Assembly: GCA_000727475.1 (NCBI GenBank) | Contig: KL647303.1 | Span: forward strand, 2,279,366 to 2,343,365 | Source of the DNA: Sarcocystis neurona | Lineage: Eukaryota; Apicomplexa; Conoidasida; Eucoccidiorida; Sarcocystidae | Length of the DNA: 64,000 nucleotides | Direction of reading: 5' to 3' | In this document: in pieces, positions 10,551 to 22,333 of the stretch | How the letters are laid out: every line of letters begins with the position of its first letter | Position numbering within the stretch: position 1 is the stretch's first letter | Position numbers and translations under genes: made by a program | Notes under the pieces: generated by a model | Told to the model about the DNA's origin: nothing | The model's database searches: none | The model's input: the letters and a program-made list of their open reading frames with translations, nothing else

Positions 10551-13079
10551 AGGGAGCAGAGCCACAGACTCTGCAGGAGTCTCCGCAGGTGACTCGTGCC
10601 ACGGCCAGTGCAGCAGGAACTGCCGCTGTAGCGGCCTCTTTCTAAGTGAAGCTTGTCTTCACACCAGCTCTCCTCTTCTGCTCGGGCTGCTCGGCAGCTC
10701 CTCCAGAGTCCTCGGGTTGGGCATCCTTGCTGCTGCCTCTGCTGTCGATACGTTGCTGGTGCTACTGATGCGCGACCTGCTGCTGCAGCTGTCCACACGG
10801 CACCTGCTGTTCCTGACGCCGGGTTAGGTGCTACGGACGCCCAGCTCTTGCTGCGGCAGCGGTTCCTGCTGCTGCAGCAGCGATTGGTGCTGTCTCGGAG
10901 AAGTGTGCCTCCGGGACTCTGTGAGTGTCTTTCCATTTGGCGCAGGTGAGAAGATGGTGAGGAGCGCAGCTGCTTGGCCAGCTACGAGTGACGCTGACGC
11001 TGTTGGAGTGTTTTGCATGTAGTTGCGCTGGCGCTTGAGGTAGCAAGCAGAGGGCGGCAGCCCGTGACCAACAGAAGCGGCCGCGACAGCAGCAGCCACG
11101 CGGAGGGCAGGAGCCACCCGAAGAGGCAGTAGCAAGTGCAGCGCTTTAACGAGGAGCAACGGCAACAGATGCGCGCATTCTGTTGCGTTAGGAGCGAACG
11201 CCGCTTGTGCAGTCCATGACGCTGCTGGGTGCTGTATGCGTGCGTTGTGGCAGCAACGGCTGCAGGGGAAAGTGGGGGAGCTGCTGTCGCGCCTGCTGTT
11301 ACACTGCGTCTGCCAGCTGCACGCAGCATCGACTGTTGATACAACACCAAAATCAACTGGACAGTAACGGCAGCAGCAGCAGCAGTGTGAGGGATAGCAG
11401 CGGCAGCAGCGGCAGCAGCGGCAGCAGCAGGGAAGAGAGAGGGAGCGGAAAGACGTGCAGAAGCATTCGCACAGGTCAGGCACACAGCAGGAGCTGCAGG
11501 AACCATGTCTACAACAGTAGCAAGGCCTGCTAGAGAGCTCCGGAGCAGGAGCAGCCACAAGGGGGGGGGGGTCGCACCGTAAAATGGAAAACCCACGTGT
11601 TTTACATTTGTTTGCACTGGGTCTTTGCCAGAAGCGGGGAGATGTGTCGCGCAGCTGCTGCTGGTGTGAAGGTGGAGAGGCGCAGAGAAGAGGAGGACAG
11701 GGATTCTTTCTGCCCGCACACAGCAAGAGGAACCGCTGTAGCGGTCGGCGGAGCAGCATCGGCAGCAGGAACCCTGACAGTGAACGAAGCAGCAGCAGTA
11801 CTGCGGGCAGAGGAGGTAGGACCTCTACCCGCGTCAGTGTAGATGCTCATTGCACGGCAAGGAAAGGAAGAAGGGTCGGGCAGTTGGATAAGCAGCTACA
11901 GTAGGACAGGCATCAGCAGCGTAGAAGCCGAAAACTGCAGTGCGTTTGTCGCTACTGCTGGAACCGACGTGGAGACGCGCAGTCGCAGCGTATGGAGGAG
12001 AGCAGGCAGCAGCAGGACGCATGCATATCTTCTTCGCAGGCGGAGACGCGTGCACCAGTGAGATCAGTGGCAGTCTGACTGCTTCCAACAGCCGCCGAAG
12101 CAGTATCAGTAGTAGGAGGAACCAAATGCAGAGAAGCGTCTGTGCATGGGGTTGTTTTGGTGGCTGGCGACTTGCGTGAGATGCGTTTCAAGCAGCACTG
12201 GCATCCAGGAAAACGATATGGAATGCGTGTTCGTGTATACTGCAGCAGAGCGGGAGAAGGAGAATGAAACGATCAAGTGCTTTTTGTCGGCAGCAGCACC
12301 GCCGAGCAATGTCTGCATATTCGTTGGTCGTTGTGGGAGGGTTTTACGCGTAGTGGTTGAGGGTGTGTACACCCCGGTCACCGCATCAGCAGTGTACACA
12401 CAGGGTATTGTATTACTGTGTACAGCAGCAGAGAGAGAGAGACACGCGTATTGAAAGCATCTTTTTTGCCGCTGGAGAGTGAAACTCCGGTTGTGGTCGA
12501 TGTAGAACAGGTGGTTCGGGGCGCGTCGTTAACGGCGAAGCATGCAGCTTGATCTATCCCGGCTGCAGCTGCTGCCGCTCTCGGCTGTCACTGGCTCTCT
12601 GTCTTTTCCCTTGCTCGTGCGTCTCTAAGCAGCAGCGCAGCTGTGTTGCCGCAGCTACTGCTTAGTCGATTGCTGTTGCTGGTGCTGCCTGCGTTGCTGC
12701 TGCAAAGGTGTCTGTTGTAGTTCCTGCCACTGCTCGTGATGTGTGACGCTGCTGGTGTAGGTGACGCGGGCGAAGGAAGTGTTGTGTGCTGCATACACTG
12801 GGAAAGTCCTTTGGGTGGAGCAGTGTGCTGCAGGGCCCGTCACGAGAGGAGGAGGATGAGCGATTCAGAGGAGGACTTTGCGTGTGTCTCCACTGACACA
12901 GCGAAATATGTATACGTTTATACACATCTACGCATGCAGACGGTGCGTTTACGTGGTGTTGTGCGCACGTGTGGGTCCACCACGCGTGCCTGCAGAGCTG
13001 CATCCACGTTTCGGAGTGCGTGGGCCTGCAGCTGGATTCGTGTAGGTGTACGTGTACGTGCGTGACGAGGTAGCGTGTT
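10551..13079. other. Unresolved region with overlapping candidate exons
   Basis: CAG/CTG-rich DNA is open on both strands from 10550 to about 12100. A + strand stretch at about 11635-11840 follows a good acceptor (GGTCTTTGCCAG) and reads plausibly (SGEMCRAAAAGVKVERRREE). A + strand ORF beginning at ATG 12146 (102 codons, to 12454) also has ordinary composition, as does a - strand frame at 11840-12050. An ATG at 12857 begins MSDSEEDFACVSTDTAKY before TA/GT sequence. None can be chained into a phase-consistent model, so none is called as a gene. Confidence 0.3.
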
Positions 13080-14016
13080 TCAGATGGCTCTTTGTCGGTG
13101 TGGGAGAGATCTGCGCATCAGTGGTTTGTTTGTGAGGCGACGTGGGGTTTCCGGCGTGTGCGCGGAGACGCATGGAGGGAGACGAGAGGGCACGTCTCTT
13201 CGCAGATCCACTTTGTTGCAACTGATAGGAGGTTTCACGCCATTTGTGAAGAAAGGACATTTGACAGGAGAATACACACATGCGCGACTGATGTGCATTC
13301 TACGTTCACGTACACGTGCCTCTTCCGACACGTAAATGGAAGAAGTGTGCAGGGGACAGGAGCAGGTGCTGCGTTTTTTTTTTCGAGTATGACATTTTTG
13401 TGCACGAGCACATTTGTATCTCTTTAATCGGACACAACTATGTAGATGTTTCACTTCGGCTCGCGCGCGTAGGGGAGACAGGAGACGGCGTTCTCTGTTA
13501 CCTACCGGCAGAGAAAACGAGCAATGTGAGCCGCTTCACTGACTGGAAGCAATGGATAGAAGAGGCGGAATTCGTTTCGAGCAAAAAGAAGAGCATGTGT
13601 GGGGGTAGAGGATGCGCCAACGGGATGTTTCCTGTGGAGGTGCATTTGGGTTTTTAACGAAGGATGTGGTAATCTAAAGTATAATGAACACATTGCCAAA
13701 CGGTACTTGCCTCCCCGCCTTCATTGTGTACCTGTCTAGTGACAACTTACGCAGGTGTCCTCTCTTTTTGAGTTCTTCGTAGTTGGCGTGCGTACGCTTT
13801 TCTGACCCACAAACTCGTTCACATCATCTTGGTCCCTATTTCCCACGTGAAGAGAAGGCTGCAGGTTGTGATAACGGGCTCTGCGCCTACTGCGTGTGAC
13901 GACAGCAAAAGGGGAAAAATTTTTATGTACACCGATCGCACGCTACGAGAGCAAATCGTGAAAATTCTGGTCTCCCTCTCTCCACCTTTTCCACTTGTCT
14001 ACCACAACGGCACTCC
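13080..14016 (-). CDS. Four-exon 3' part of an unrecognised gene
   Basis: Read on the minus strand, four exons join with matching phase. 14016-13947 reads SAVVVDKWKRWREGDQNFHD and then LL, and splits a Ser codon TC|G. 13835-13751 reads DQDDVNEFVGQKSVRTPTTK..DTC and is followed by a consensus GTAAGT donor. 13542-13506 reads SVKRLTLLVFSA, with donor GTAGGT. 13321-13080 ends in a TGA stop after RRSLPHRQRAI. Every exon is preceded by AG, most after pyrimidine-rich tracts. Introns are only about 111, 208 and 184 bases. The protein is charged and almost free of the triplet runs seen in its neighbours. The 5' exons were not found; a CTG-rich frame at 14060-14230 is one possibility. No domain was recognised. 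The middle two exons are the strongest, the last is weaker. Confidence 0.45.
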
Positions 14017-17000
14017 CTGAAAGACACGTCCGCTTGTGGCTACGACTACGCTGGCAGCCCCATACCAGCTACGGAACTGCGGGCGGTGCTGCAGTAGCAA
14101 CAACACACAGCAGCGCTTGCAGTGCCTCACATGGGCACCGAGACGAAACACACATCTGCCACGTCTTTGGTGCATGCGTACCATCATCATACACGCATAC
14201 CTCCTTTTACGTCTCAAGTATTGCACACTGCAGAGACAACGTTGCCAAGAGGGGCACGTCTCCGTCTACAGATGAAATATTGTTCAAGAGAATTATTCAT
14301 CATGCACACGCAGGTAATTTTATTTGGCGTACTTGTTTTCGGTTCTGCTGTACGTATACGTGTGCGTTATCGATGTCCACCTCTGCACGTGTTCACCCTG
14401 TAGCCTGTCGATGTGGTGCTTCTTGACGCGTATGCCTGGATGTGTAGATTTTCTGGGATACGTGTAGCAGATTGTGTAAGCGCCTCCCTGTGTGGATATT
14501 AGCGTGCATACATTCTCGCCCAACACAATATATGCCTTCCCACGCGTGCGCCTTAAGGACTTGTGTAGTTTGTCCCTGACCTACGTCTGTATCCCCGTGG
14601 AGCTCTTTGGTTGCGCATATGGGCAGTAACTTTGTTCCACACATGCTATACATATGCCTATTCACACATATGAACGGGCGGAACGTCTGTCCCTGCGCAT
14701 GCACCGCACGTGTCAACCGTAGAGAAAAACGACTCTCCTACAGAGCGAATTCGCCCCACATGCGGCAGGAGACATCTATCCCGGCGCTAATTTTTGTGTG
14801 TCCGTCTACCCAAAGGCATACATTCTGCGCGACTGGTAGACACACACACACACACACACACACTCCTGCGTCTCTATACGTGTACACAATGCGTGTCGAT
14901 AGTATATACACATCCGTGCACACGCGTACACAGCTCTCTGTGCAGACCATCTCCATTAACATTAGTCCGCCCATTTCTCCCTCTGTGTGTACGCATGCGT
15001 CCATACACATCTAAATGTATATTCATCCACGCGCCAACATATATACGTACATGCGTAGACACGGGGACGCGTGAGTCGCGGGGATAGGTAAGCGTATGCG
15101 CATCCGAATATATGCGACCAGAAACACGTATCAACCGTACTCACAGCCCACACTTTCTAAAAATGGATATATTCGAGTGTATTCCTACACCTTCGTGCAC
15201 GCGCTGTACACGTCAGTATTTCTCACTCTCTCTCTATATATTATATATTGCTACATCCGTGACGCATAGTCATTTGACCACGAGTACGCACATCCGCCTC
15301 TGTATACATTTATGTATTTGTGTACGGAAGCATATTGACGTGTATCCATAACACAGCTGCGTCTACTTTATGTGCTACGTGTATTTCGTCTCGGTCCACG
15401 CATTCACGTAGACGTCCTCTCTCTATCTGTACATACAACCACATGTTTATGTGCATACGTGCATGCACATATGACCCTCACACGTACATCCGTACATAGT
15501 CAAACATATGTGTACATACGTGTATGTGTACCCGTCTTTGGGTAGCCTGTGCCAGTGTAACCCGTCGGCCGCTTCTGTAAACTCACACATGCAAGCGCGT
15601 TCGTTTATAGGCTTGGGCTCGTTGCCCTTCCGCCGTGCGCCTCAGAGGTCAGGCGAAGAATACACGTTTGGGGCCTTGAGTGGGTGGTCGTCCAGGCAGC
15701 AGCTGCGACCTCAGGAACTGCAGCCCGCACCCCGGCGCACGTGCCCAGTAGCAGCAGCAGCAGCAGCACGGCAGAGCACAAGGCGGCGGACGCGGGAGGA
15801 AGAAGGTTTTTTCGGGCGACCCCGCCCACAAACACAACGACCCTCTTTATGTTTCTTTCTGTGAAAACGTGTCTTTCGAAAAGTGTAGTCGGGGTTTCGT
15901 TTCACTGCGCTCTGCGGCGCTCGTTTTTCCACATCTGTATTTACGTGAAGACTGTGCGCAAACGGCTCTTTCTGTGTGCTCTCCGGCCGTGTGCGTCTCT
16001 CTGCGTTTCTCTCTTTCTCTCTCTTTCTGTACACGGCAGATATAGTACACATCTACCGCCATACACAGAAACACTTCAAACTCAACCTGTATTCATATAC
16101 GAGAAGTGTGCGTGATTCTTCAGAATTCCACGCACTGCAAGGATAGGAAATTTCTCCTCTCTCTTTCACGTTCCCCCACTCTCCCTATCCCTCTCTCTAC
16201 GTACGACATATATATGGGAATACACATGCATATATACGCAGGTCGACAAACCTACACATATATATACATACAGTTTCGCGTAAGATGATGTGCCGTTCCA
16301 CTGCCGTCTACATATAAATACACAAGATTTATACACACATACACAATTATACACCCATATAATCAGATAATACATATGTATACGTATTGTACATATAGTT
16401 TCATAGTACATATATTTACATACATATACTTATATAATGTACCTATATATATATATATATATAATTATACGTGTATGTACATACATATATATATACACAT
16501 ATATGTACACATCTCTACCTACGGATGCATGCAACTTGTATACGGACGAGGTAATACATGCGCATGCGTATCTACATTACGTGACTAGTACACATATATA
16601 TATATATATGCTGTGTGTGTGGATGCGTAGGGCTCCCACAGAAACGCGATACACATATATACGTCATAGGAGGGTTAAGAATATTGACCCCGTACATATA
16701 TAAATATGTACGCAATCATACATGGGGAAGTTCAAGTATATACATATATATATATATGCCTACCCTGAATCAGCAAATACATGATTAATTGACAAGTTCC
16801 TGCCGATGTGCAGACCCTTGGGCGGAAACCTGCAGCATCACGCTCGCACATTCCCCCTCCTCCGCGTCCTCCTCCTCGGCCGGTGCTGCAGCGGCTTCCT
16901 CGTCCTCTTCTTTTTATTCACGAGCGGTCACACGAATATACGTCTGCACCCCCGATCTACAAATCCTTCTTCCTCTCTGCACGTATGTCCCCGTACCTAC

Positions 17001-17390
17001 GTCTCCCTCTCCCAGCACACACAGACATATATATATATATATGCAGGTCTCGCTTCCTCTATTCGAACCGACGTACACGTCCCTCTCTCGTCATATACAC
17101 ACACGTGTACCTGTGTACATAAGTATATTTCTTTCTCGGTCGCGCTTTCTACACAAACACACATACACGTCCCTCTCTCACCACATGCAAATACAGATGT
17201 ATCTATCTGTTCGTCAATCTGCACATATATGTGTATATATCCGTTTATCTACATCTACATATATATATATATATCTATGCAAAGAGACAGCTTGGGAGCT
17301 GCGGGGGAATCCGGTTAAGAAGAAACGCTTTGTTTTCATCGGTTGAAGAAGCAAAGACATGCACAAACACACAGCTCCACACGTGTCTGT
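14017..17390. other. Repeat-rich, mainly non-coding DNA
   Basis: It contains a (CA)n run at 14841-14863, (TA)n runs near 16446-16463 and 17030-17040, and long TACA/CATA-type simple sequence at 14880-15540 and 16200-16780. Two small islands could be exons: a CAG-containing block at 15600-15860, open on both strands, and a CCTCCTC-rich block at 16840-16920. Neither has splice sites strong enough to call. Confidence 0.45.
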
Positions 17391-20300
17391 TCAAGATGCA
17401 CGCACACCTACCACTCTCTCCCTATCAAACTCACACACATACGCACATACAGACGTGAAGCAGGATGCTGACGCGTGCACACCATTCTCTAATAATGAGA
17501 TACCGTCCTTTCTTCTTCTTCTCTGCCGTCCCTCCTTTTTCTTTTCGTCCTCTTCCTCACTTCGTCGTCTCCTCCTTCCCCTCTTTCTGTTCTTCTCCGT
17601 ATTCTTCTTGGTCGCTCTGGGTTGCTCGGTGTGACGGGATCTCTCTGCAGCTCCCCCACCTGCATGTGCGTACGCGTATACCTGCTGCAGCAGACATCAC
17701 CACGCGCAGCAGCAGCTAGCTGCTGCCGCAAGTAGCCGCTGCTTCATTGCAGCCCTGTTGCTGGGCTCGGCAGTTCTCTCGCTCCTGTCGGATCTTTTCT
17801 GTCACTAGTGCCGCCGCTGCGTCTCGTGGGCTTGCTTTCCTCTTCCTCCTGTTCCTGCGGAGCTGTGCGCTTCTATGCTCCACTCTTCCTTATCCTTCTG
17901 TTGCTGCTGGTTCTTTTTGCTGCTCCGTGCACTATTCACTGCCCTGCCGCACATTCTCCTTCTTCTCTCCCGTAATTGCTGCTGCTCTCCTTGCTCCCCT
18001 TCCTCCTCCTTCTCCGCTGTTGCTGCTGTTGCGTCCAGCAGATTCTTCGCTGCTGCTGTTCGCCCCACACCACCCCCTGCCGGGGCCAGACAGCACCCAG
18101 ATGGCTTCCTCTTCGTCGGCACCGGTTTTCTGCAACTCACCTGCCTTCACACCTCCCCTGCTGCCACTGCTATTGCTGCTACTGATGTTGCTGCTGTTTC
18201 TGTTACCGCTATTGCTGTTGCCGCTACTGCGGTTGCTGCTGTTGCCGTTGCTGCTGTTGCTGTTGCCGTTGCTGCTGTTGCTGTTGCCGCTACTACTACT
18301 GTTGCTGGTACTGCGGTGGCTGCTGCTGCAGCTGTCGCTGCCGCAGCTCTTGTTGCTGCCGCCGTCGTTGCAGCTGGTAGGGGGAGGCTCACGTCGTAGA
18401 TATCCTGCAGGGTTGACGGCGTCTCCGGAAGATGCTTCGCTGTTGCCGCTGGTCCTCGGTGCAGCAGACGACCGACTCGGCCAGTTACTGCTGCTGCTTT
18501 CTCTGTCGCAGCTTGTGGCTGCTCCTGGCTTTGCCTGAGGTACTTCATCTTGTAGCGGACGCCACCCGGGCGTTTTCGCCAGCCCCGTCAGAAAATCTGC
18601 TGCGGTAGCTTCTGCTGCGGGAGCTTCCCACTGGCTCTCCCTCACACCAGCTGAAGCAGCAGCAGCAGCAATACGACTTTCTGTCTCTTCCCTTCGCAAC
18701 GCTTCTTCTGCTGCTACTCCTCCTCTCTTTTTCTGCTTCATTTCGGCAGCGGGTGTGACTGCTTTGATCCTCCTGTTCTCCTTATCGTCTGCAGCTCCGT
18801 TCTGTCTCCGCAGAGACGTTCCACTTCCCAACAAGTCAGGCGTAGGAGCAGGACGCGCCACCACCACGGCAGGTAGCGAAGACAGCCGCCCGGGCGCAGG
18901 AGACGGCATCGGGTGAGACGGCGAAGATACCACCACCGCAGAAGGCGAGATCCGTCCGGCCGCAGCACGGGGGGATGCGAACTGCTGCGCTTTAGAGAGT
19001 GTAGACGGCGCTGGCAAATCGAGTGAAGAAGCGACAGAAGAAGCCGAGACGTTTCTTTTGGTGGCGTGGGGTCCTGCTGTTTCTTTGTCGAAGCAGCCGT
19101 TGCACAGTAGCGTCGCGTCCGTCTGCTGCAACAAATCACCAGCTGTCTGCATGCTGCCAGCCCTTCCCACTTCCGAACTACTGTCGGCACGTTCTGCTGC
19201 TGCTGTTTCTGCTCCAGTTCCTGTTGCTGCTTCAGCCACTGCTGCTACTGGTCCGGCTGCTGCTGCTCCAGATGCTATTGCGGCTGCGTTGTCTCCTTGT
19301 GAGGCTCCGCCGTTCCGCCCTGTTGCTGCTTCTTCAGCAAAGGGACGCACCCGTCGAAATCGCTGATCCTCTTGGACGGAGGGCAGCTTTCCTTGCTCTT
19401 GTCGTTCTGTTCTTTTTTTCTGTTGGTCCTCTTTCTGTGCCTCTACGCTGTGCTGCTGCGCCCTGTCTTGCTGATACTGTTTCTGCTCCAGCATCTTCAG
19501 CGGCTTCTCTTCCTGGCACCAGTTACTCGGGCTGCGCTCTTCTTGCGCGCTCAATTCTGCACATGTGTTCCACGCGTCGCTGCACGGCCTGTCTTCCGTC
19601 CTGATCGCTTCGTTTTTCTGGTGGAAACCGCCTCCCTGCTGCTGCTGGTGTTTCTCCTGCTGCATGTCGCTACGTGCTAACAACTGCTGCCGCGTCTTCA
19701 CGTCCTCCATCTCTTCCTCTTCCGCTTCCTTCACCTGCTGCTGCTTGTCTTCTGTGTGTATCTCGTGCTGTTCTTCCCTCTCCTCGTCTAAAAGCAGCAA
19801 CGGTTCTCCGCCTCTGTGCTGCTGTTGCTGCGGCGGCTTCTCGTCTTCCTTCTCCTCTTCAGGGAAGAGCAACCCCCTGGATGCGTCCGCACAAGCAGGA
19901 GCTTCCACGTTTGTCCACGGCGCAGGAGGCGCCAACGCCTCGACGCCTTCCCCCGGCGGCGGCTGCTGCGCTTCCAAACGGCGCTGGTGAGCAGCAGTCT
20001 GCAGCGCCAGCGACGGGGGGACTAGACCAGCAGCTCGGCGCGGTGCAGCAACAGCAGCAGGTGGACGGCCCGCACCAGGCGGAGGAGCAGCAGCAGGAGA
20101 CGCAGCGGCAGCGTGCGCAGCAACAGGAGAAATACGTAGAGCGTCTTGACTGCCGCTGCTGCTTCTTCTCGGGGAGCCTACCATGCGCAGCGGAATAGCC
20201 GCAGCAGCAGGGCGGACCGGCCCTGCATGCAGAGGGGTACCAGCTGCAGCAGTGTCCCACCCCCTATCGCTGGCGCTGGTAAAAGACGGTGAGACGTCTC

Positions 20301-20757
20301 CCGCGGCAGCAGCAGCCAACCCGCTGCCTGCGACCGGTCGCAACGGACTCTTCCCTTCCGCTGAACTTGCCGCAGCAGGCAGAGGAGCAGCAGCAGCAGG
20401 AGGAAGAAGAAGCGCAGCAGCAGGCGCAGTAGCCAGATGGCGTCGCTGCTGCTGCACGAGCTGCGTCCCCGTGCTGCGCGAGGAAGACGGGGAGGCGGGC
20501 GACCTCGCAAGGGCTGCGCCTCCCGACGTCGCTGCTGCTATTGCAGCAGGCGGCCCCGCCTTCGCAGCAGCTGCTGGTGCCGAGGAGGCGGGTGAGTGAG
20601 GCGGGCCGCGCCTCTTCGCGTGCATTCGTTCCACCGCTGCTTTTATATCTGTGATACGTCTGTGCAGCACATGGCGGATGTTGACAAGCGGAGCTGCTGT
20701 CGCGCCTTTCAGCGGCACAATTTCCTCTGCGTCCTGCTCCACACCCACACAACGCAT
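17391..20757 (-). CDS. HAAR-rich protein of unknown function, two-exon model
   Basis: The minus-strand ATG at 20757 begins MRCVGVEQDAEEIVPLKGAT and continues APLVNIRHVLHRRITDIKAA, an ordinary-looking N-terminus. The body has Ala/Pro/Ser-rich tracts, Gln runs, acidic stretches and a long Ser/Asn/Gly tract made from CAG-family triplets. The unspliced frame stops at 17932, but a perfect donor (GTGAGT) at 18140 suggests exon 1 is 20757-18141, ending with one base of a codon. Acceptor CATGCAG then allows a phase-matched last exon, 17659-17391. That exon is strongly basic (for example RKRGRRRRRSEEEDEKKKEG) and ends in TGA. The basic tail would suit a nuclear or nucleic-acid-binding protein, but that is inference only. 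If the intron is retained, the protein simply ends at 17932. Upstream exons before 20757 are possible. Confidence 0.6.
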
Positions 20758-20837
20758 AAACCCAGCCCAGCGCACACAGCAGACACTCTCGGGACATATA
20801 CACGTCCCCCCTCAGTTTCTTCCTCAACAGGTCTATG

Positions 20838-21172
20838 TGTGTTCCTGTCTCGCTGTGCTTCTTCCCCTGTCGTGGTGTGTTTGTCCCCCTGTCTCCGTGT
20901 GTCTGTTCCCCTGTCTAGGTGTCTCTGTGTCCATGTCTCGATGTCTTAGTGCCCCTGTCTCGGTATCCCCGTGTCCCCGCCCCCTGTCTCCGTGTCCCGC
21001 CCCCTGTCCCCTGTCCCGCCCCCTGTCTCGGTGTCCCGCCCCCTGTCTCGGTGTCCCGTCCCCCTGCCTCCGTGTCCCGCCCCCCTGTCTCGGTGGCCCG
21101 CCCCCCTGTCTCGGTGGCCCGCCCCCCTGTCCCCCTGTCCCGCCCCCCCTGTCTCCGTGTCCTGTCTCTATC
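20838..21172. repeat. GC-rich minisatellite, about 20-bp unit
   Basis: A C-rich tandem array on the + strand built from CCGCCCCCTGTCTCGGTGTC and shorter variants. Copies at the left end (20838-20960) are more diverged and those at 20985-21150 are nearly identical. It lies just upstream of the start proposed for the - strand gene ending at 20757. A related array occurs at 62449-62535. Confidence 0.8.
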
Positions 21173-21931
21173 TCTGCGTGATGATAGACACGTCGTACGG
21201 GACGTCACGAGGCGAGACAGAGAGACCCGCTTTCGCAGCGACGCACACCCGCCGTGGACACGCGTCTCCATCCTCACACCGCGACACTGCCCGACTCACT
21301 GACGCAGCTGCGCAGTGCCCTTCCTGCTTCTACTTTCCTTTCGTTATAACAAATCTCATTCTATTCATTCCTCTTCTCTTCACTTTCGTCTCTTCCTTTA
21401 CCCAGGGGACCACACAAAGTCGTTCCGACAGATTTCTGGTATATACACAGAGGCTCACACACACACGCACATACTTCCACAGCGCGTCTTTAAGAAGTGG
21501 ACGGCGAGAGAAATTCAGAGTCGAAATTTCTCGTCTCGACCTCATCCCGTATACACGCCCACACACACGTAATAGAACTCAGAGCCTGCGTCGATATATA
21601 TATATATATATATATATGCGTGCCCGAGCACACATGTATATATACATATATATATGTATATATGTATTTCTTCATGTCCCTGTATCTGTTTACATCTGCA
21701 CACATGCATGTGCCTGCATACATATATATCCACTTGTATGTGTATACCTGGCCCTTCTCTTTCTCTACCTATACATACGCGCACGCGTACGTATATATAC
21801 ATATATAGATATCTGGTCGTGTGTGTCTTCTTTCATTGACATCCACCCGGCTATCCAGGCACAGAGATCCAGTCGAACACATCCAAGAGCATATCCACGA
21901 AAGTGAAGCTGGGGGAAACTACTGAGTATAC
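21173..21931. other. Non-coding, simple repeats
   Basis: No gene was seen. It holds a (TA)n run at 21593-21617 and TACA/CATA sequence to about 21810. The - strand frame of the block beginning at 22333 stays open as far as about 21765. Confidence 0.4.
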
Positions 21932-22333
21932 TTTCTTTCTCTGGAGTTTTAGAAGACAACGCGTCAAGAAGACATCTACTGAGCAGGGACTGTAGCAGCG
22001 ATTTGTACAGCGCGGCCGCGCGTCTGGAAGAAACCTGCTGTGGCGTCTGCGGTGTACCTACACCAGGCGAACAGCTTCCGCTTCCCGTCACCGCTTCCGG
22101 CTTCCCCTCTACATCCCCCTGCATGCGTGCAGACGTAATGCCACCGCCACGGCCCTTCCTCAGTTTCTCTCGTCGCACAGCGCTACATGCTGCTTTTCCT
22201 GCGGGTGAAACGGACGTGATACCAACCCCCCTTCGCATGCATCGCACACACGTGGACGTCTGCGCGCACAGGAGTCCCGCCTCTTCTACGAGAAATTGCA
22301 CTTCAAAGTTCTTTAACTTGTCGACTGCAGCTG
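21932..22333 (-). CDS. Coding exon of an unrecognised - strand gene
   Basis: On the minus strand, acceptor CCTTTAG is followed by about 134 open codons of ordinary composition (VDKLKNFEVQFLVEEAGLLC, later ALYKSLLQSLLSRCLLDALS), with no HAARs. A possible donor GTATAC follows 21932; otherwise the frame stays open to about 21765. The start phase needs one base from an upstream exon. The - strand phosphatase gene has its last mapped exon ending in phase 0 at 24492. The block could therefore be a later exon of that gene only if an extra exon of suitable length lies between; otherwise it is a separate gene. No domain was recognised. Confidence 0.45.
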
